Part shown: piece by piece, positions 63,597-64,000 of the stretch
Layout of the letters: each line of letters begins with the position of its first letter
Position numbering within the stretch: position 1 is the first letter of the stretch
Origin: Comamonas avium
Lineage (GTDB): Bacteria > Pseudomonadota > Gammaproteobacteria > Burkholderiales > Burkholderiaceae_C
Assembly: GCF_014836675.1 (NCBI RefSeq)
Contig: NZ_JACSQK010000002.1
Location: 496,001 to 560,000, forward strand
Length of the DNA stretch: 64,000 nucleotides
Direction: 5' to 3'
Translations under genes and position numbers: made by a program
The notes under the pieces: model-generated
Databases searched by the model: none
What the model was told of the DNA's origin: nothing
Seen by the model: only the letters and a program-made list of their open reading frames with translations

Positions 63597-64000
63597 TTAG
63601 ACCAGATTGTTGCGAATGGCGTAAACCGTCAACTCTGCGTTGTTGCTCAGTTGCAGCTTTTCAAGCACCCGCGCGCGGTACACGCTGACAGTTTTGGGGC
63701 TGAGCATCAGCTCTTCTGCAATATCGGTCAGGCGTTTGCCGCTGGCCATTTTTTGCAGGGTTTGCATTTCTCGCTCAGACAGGGTTTCGTGCGGTGCCTC
63801 AGGGCTGGGCTGCGCCAGACTGTCTGCCAGCATCTGGGCCACTTCCGGGGTCAAGAACTTGCGGCCCATGCTCACGGTGCGCACGGCCTCGATCAGTTGC
63901 AGGGGGTCACCAGCCTTGTTGGCATAGCCGTGTGCACCTGCCTTGAGGCTGCGCAGCGCGTATTGGTCTTCAGGGTACATGGAGACCATCAGCACTTTAA
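63597..64000 (-). CDS. NarL/FixJ-type response regulator, cut by the right edge
   Basis: The visible 134 residues are the C-terminal part. VLMVSMYPEDQYALRSLKAG is the end of a receiver domain, followed by AHGYANKAGDP with the conserved Lys. The LuxR-type helix-turn-helix is LSEREMQTLQKMASGKRLTD, then IAEELMLSPKTVSVYRARVL. The phospho-acceptor Asp lies outside the window. Its sensor and targets are not visible, so a link to flagella is not shown. Confidence 0.88.
   Translation of the reverse strand, partial: KVLMVSMYPEDQYALRSLKAGAHGYANKAGDPLQLIEAVRTVSMGRKFLTPEVAQMLADSLAQPSPEAPHETLSEREMQTLQKMASGKRLTDIAEELMLSPKTVSVYRARVLEKLQLSNNAELTVYAIRNNLV

Overview
The window comes from a flagellated betaproteobacterium, most likely a member of the Comamonadaceae (Comamonas, Delftia or Acidovorax relatives). 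This rests on gene content, on flagellar gene order, on high-GC coding sequence and on two kinds of short intergenic repeat that I associate with that family. The genus is an inference from memory, not a database result.

Positions 1-9.5 kb hold ordinary metabolic genes, nearly all on the minus strand. They are a gene start cut by the left edge, a histidine phosphatase, a four-gene periplasmic cluster (imelysin, di-haem DUF1111 oxidase, second imelysin, DUF1513) with a Fur-box-like site in front, a PhzF enzyme, a PLP aminotransferase and a LysE/RhtB exporter. Two copies of an ~88-bp hairpin repeat lie between these genes.

Positions 9.6-33.2 kb are the first flagellar block. An HDOD protein follows flgBCDEFGHIJKL (minus strand). 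flgA, flgM and a FlgN-like gene run the other way. Next come fliA, a FlhG-position protein without a P-loop, flhF, flhA, flhB, cheZ, cheY, motB and motA (all minus).

Positions 33.3-44.3 kb are the accessory region and the most interesting part. On the plus strand are a TPR plus OGT-type glycosyltransferase and a DegT/VioA-type sugar aminotransferase. Converging on them is a nine-gene minus-strand array: acyl carrier protein, KAS III, SDR, PglD/NeuD-like acyltransferase, Rieske oxygenase, second hexapeptide acyltransferase, methyltransferase, APH-like kinase and O-methyltransferase. It begins just downstream of a flagellin gene and is AT-rich in its core. I read it as a flagellin glycosylation island that builds an unusual acylated, possibly hydroxylated and methylated sugar.

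Positions 44.4-51.5 kb hold three flagellins, fliD, fliS and fliT. Positions 51.8-63.5 kb hold fliE (minus) and fliFGHIJK and fliLMNOPQR (plus): basal body, switch, export ATPase and export gate. A NarL/FixJ-type response regulator runs off the right edge.

Together the block encodes almost a complete flagellum with its sigma-28/anti-sigma switch, stator and CheY/CheZ. flhDC and the remaining chemotaxis genes are not in the window. Sigma-28-type promoters can be read in front of flgM, motA, flagellin 2 and fliD. No rRNA, tRNA, CRISPR array or intact insertion sequence was seen.
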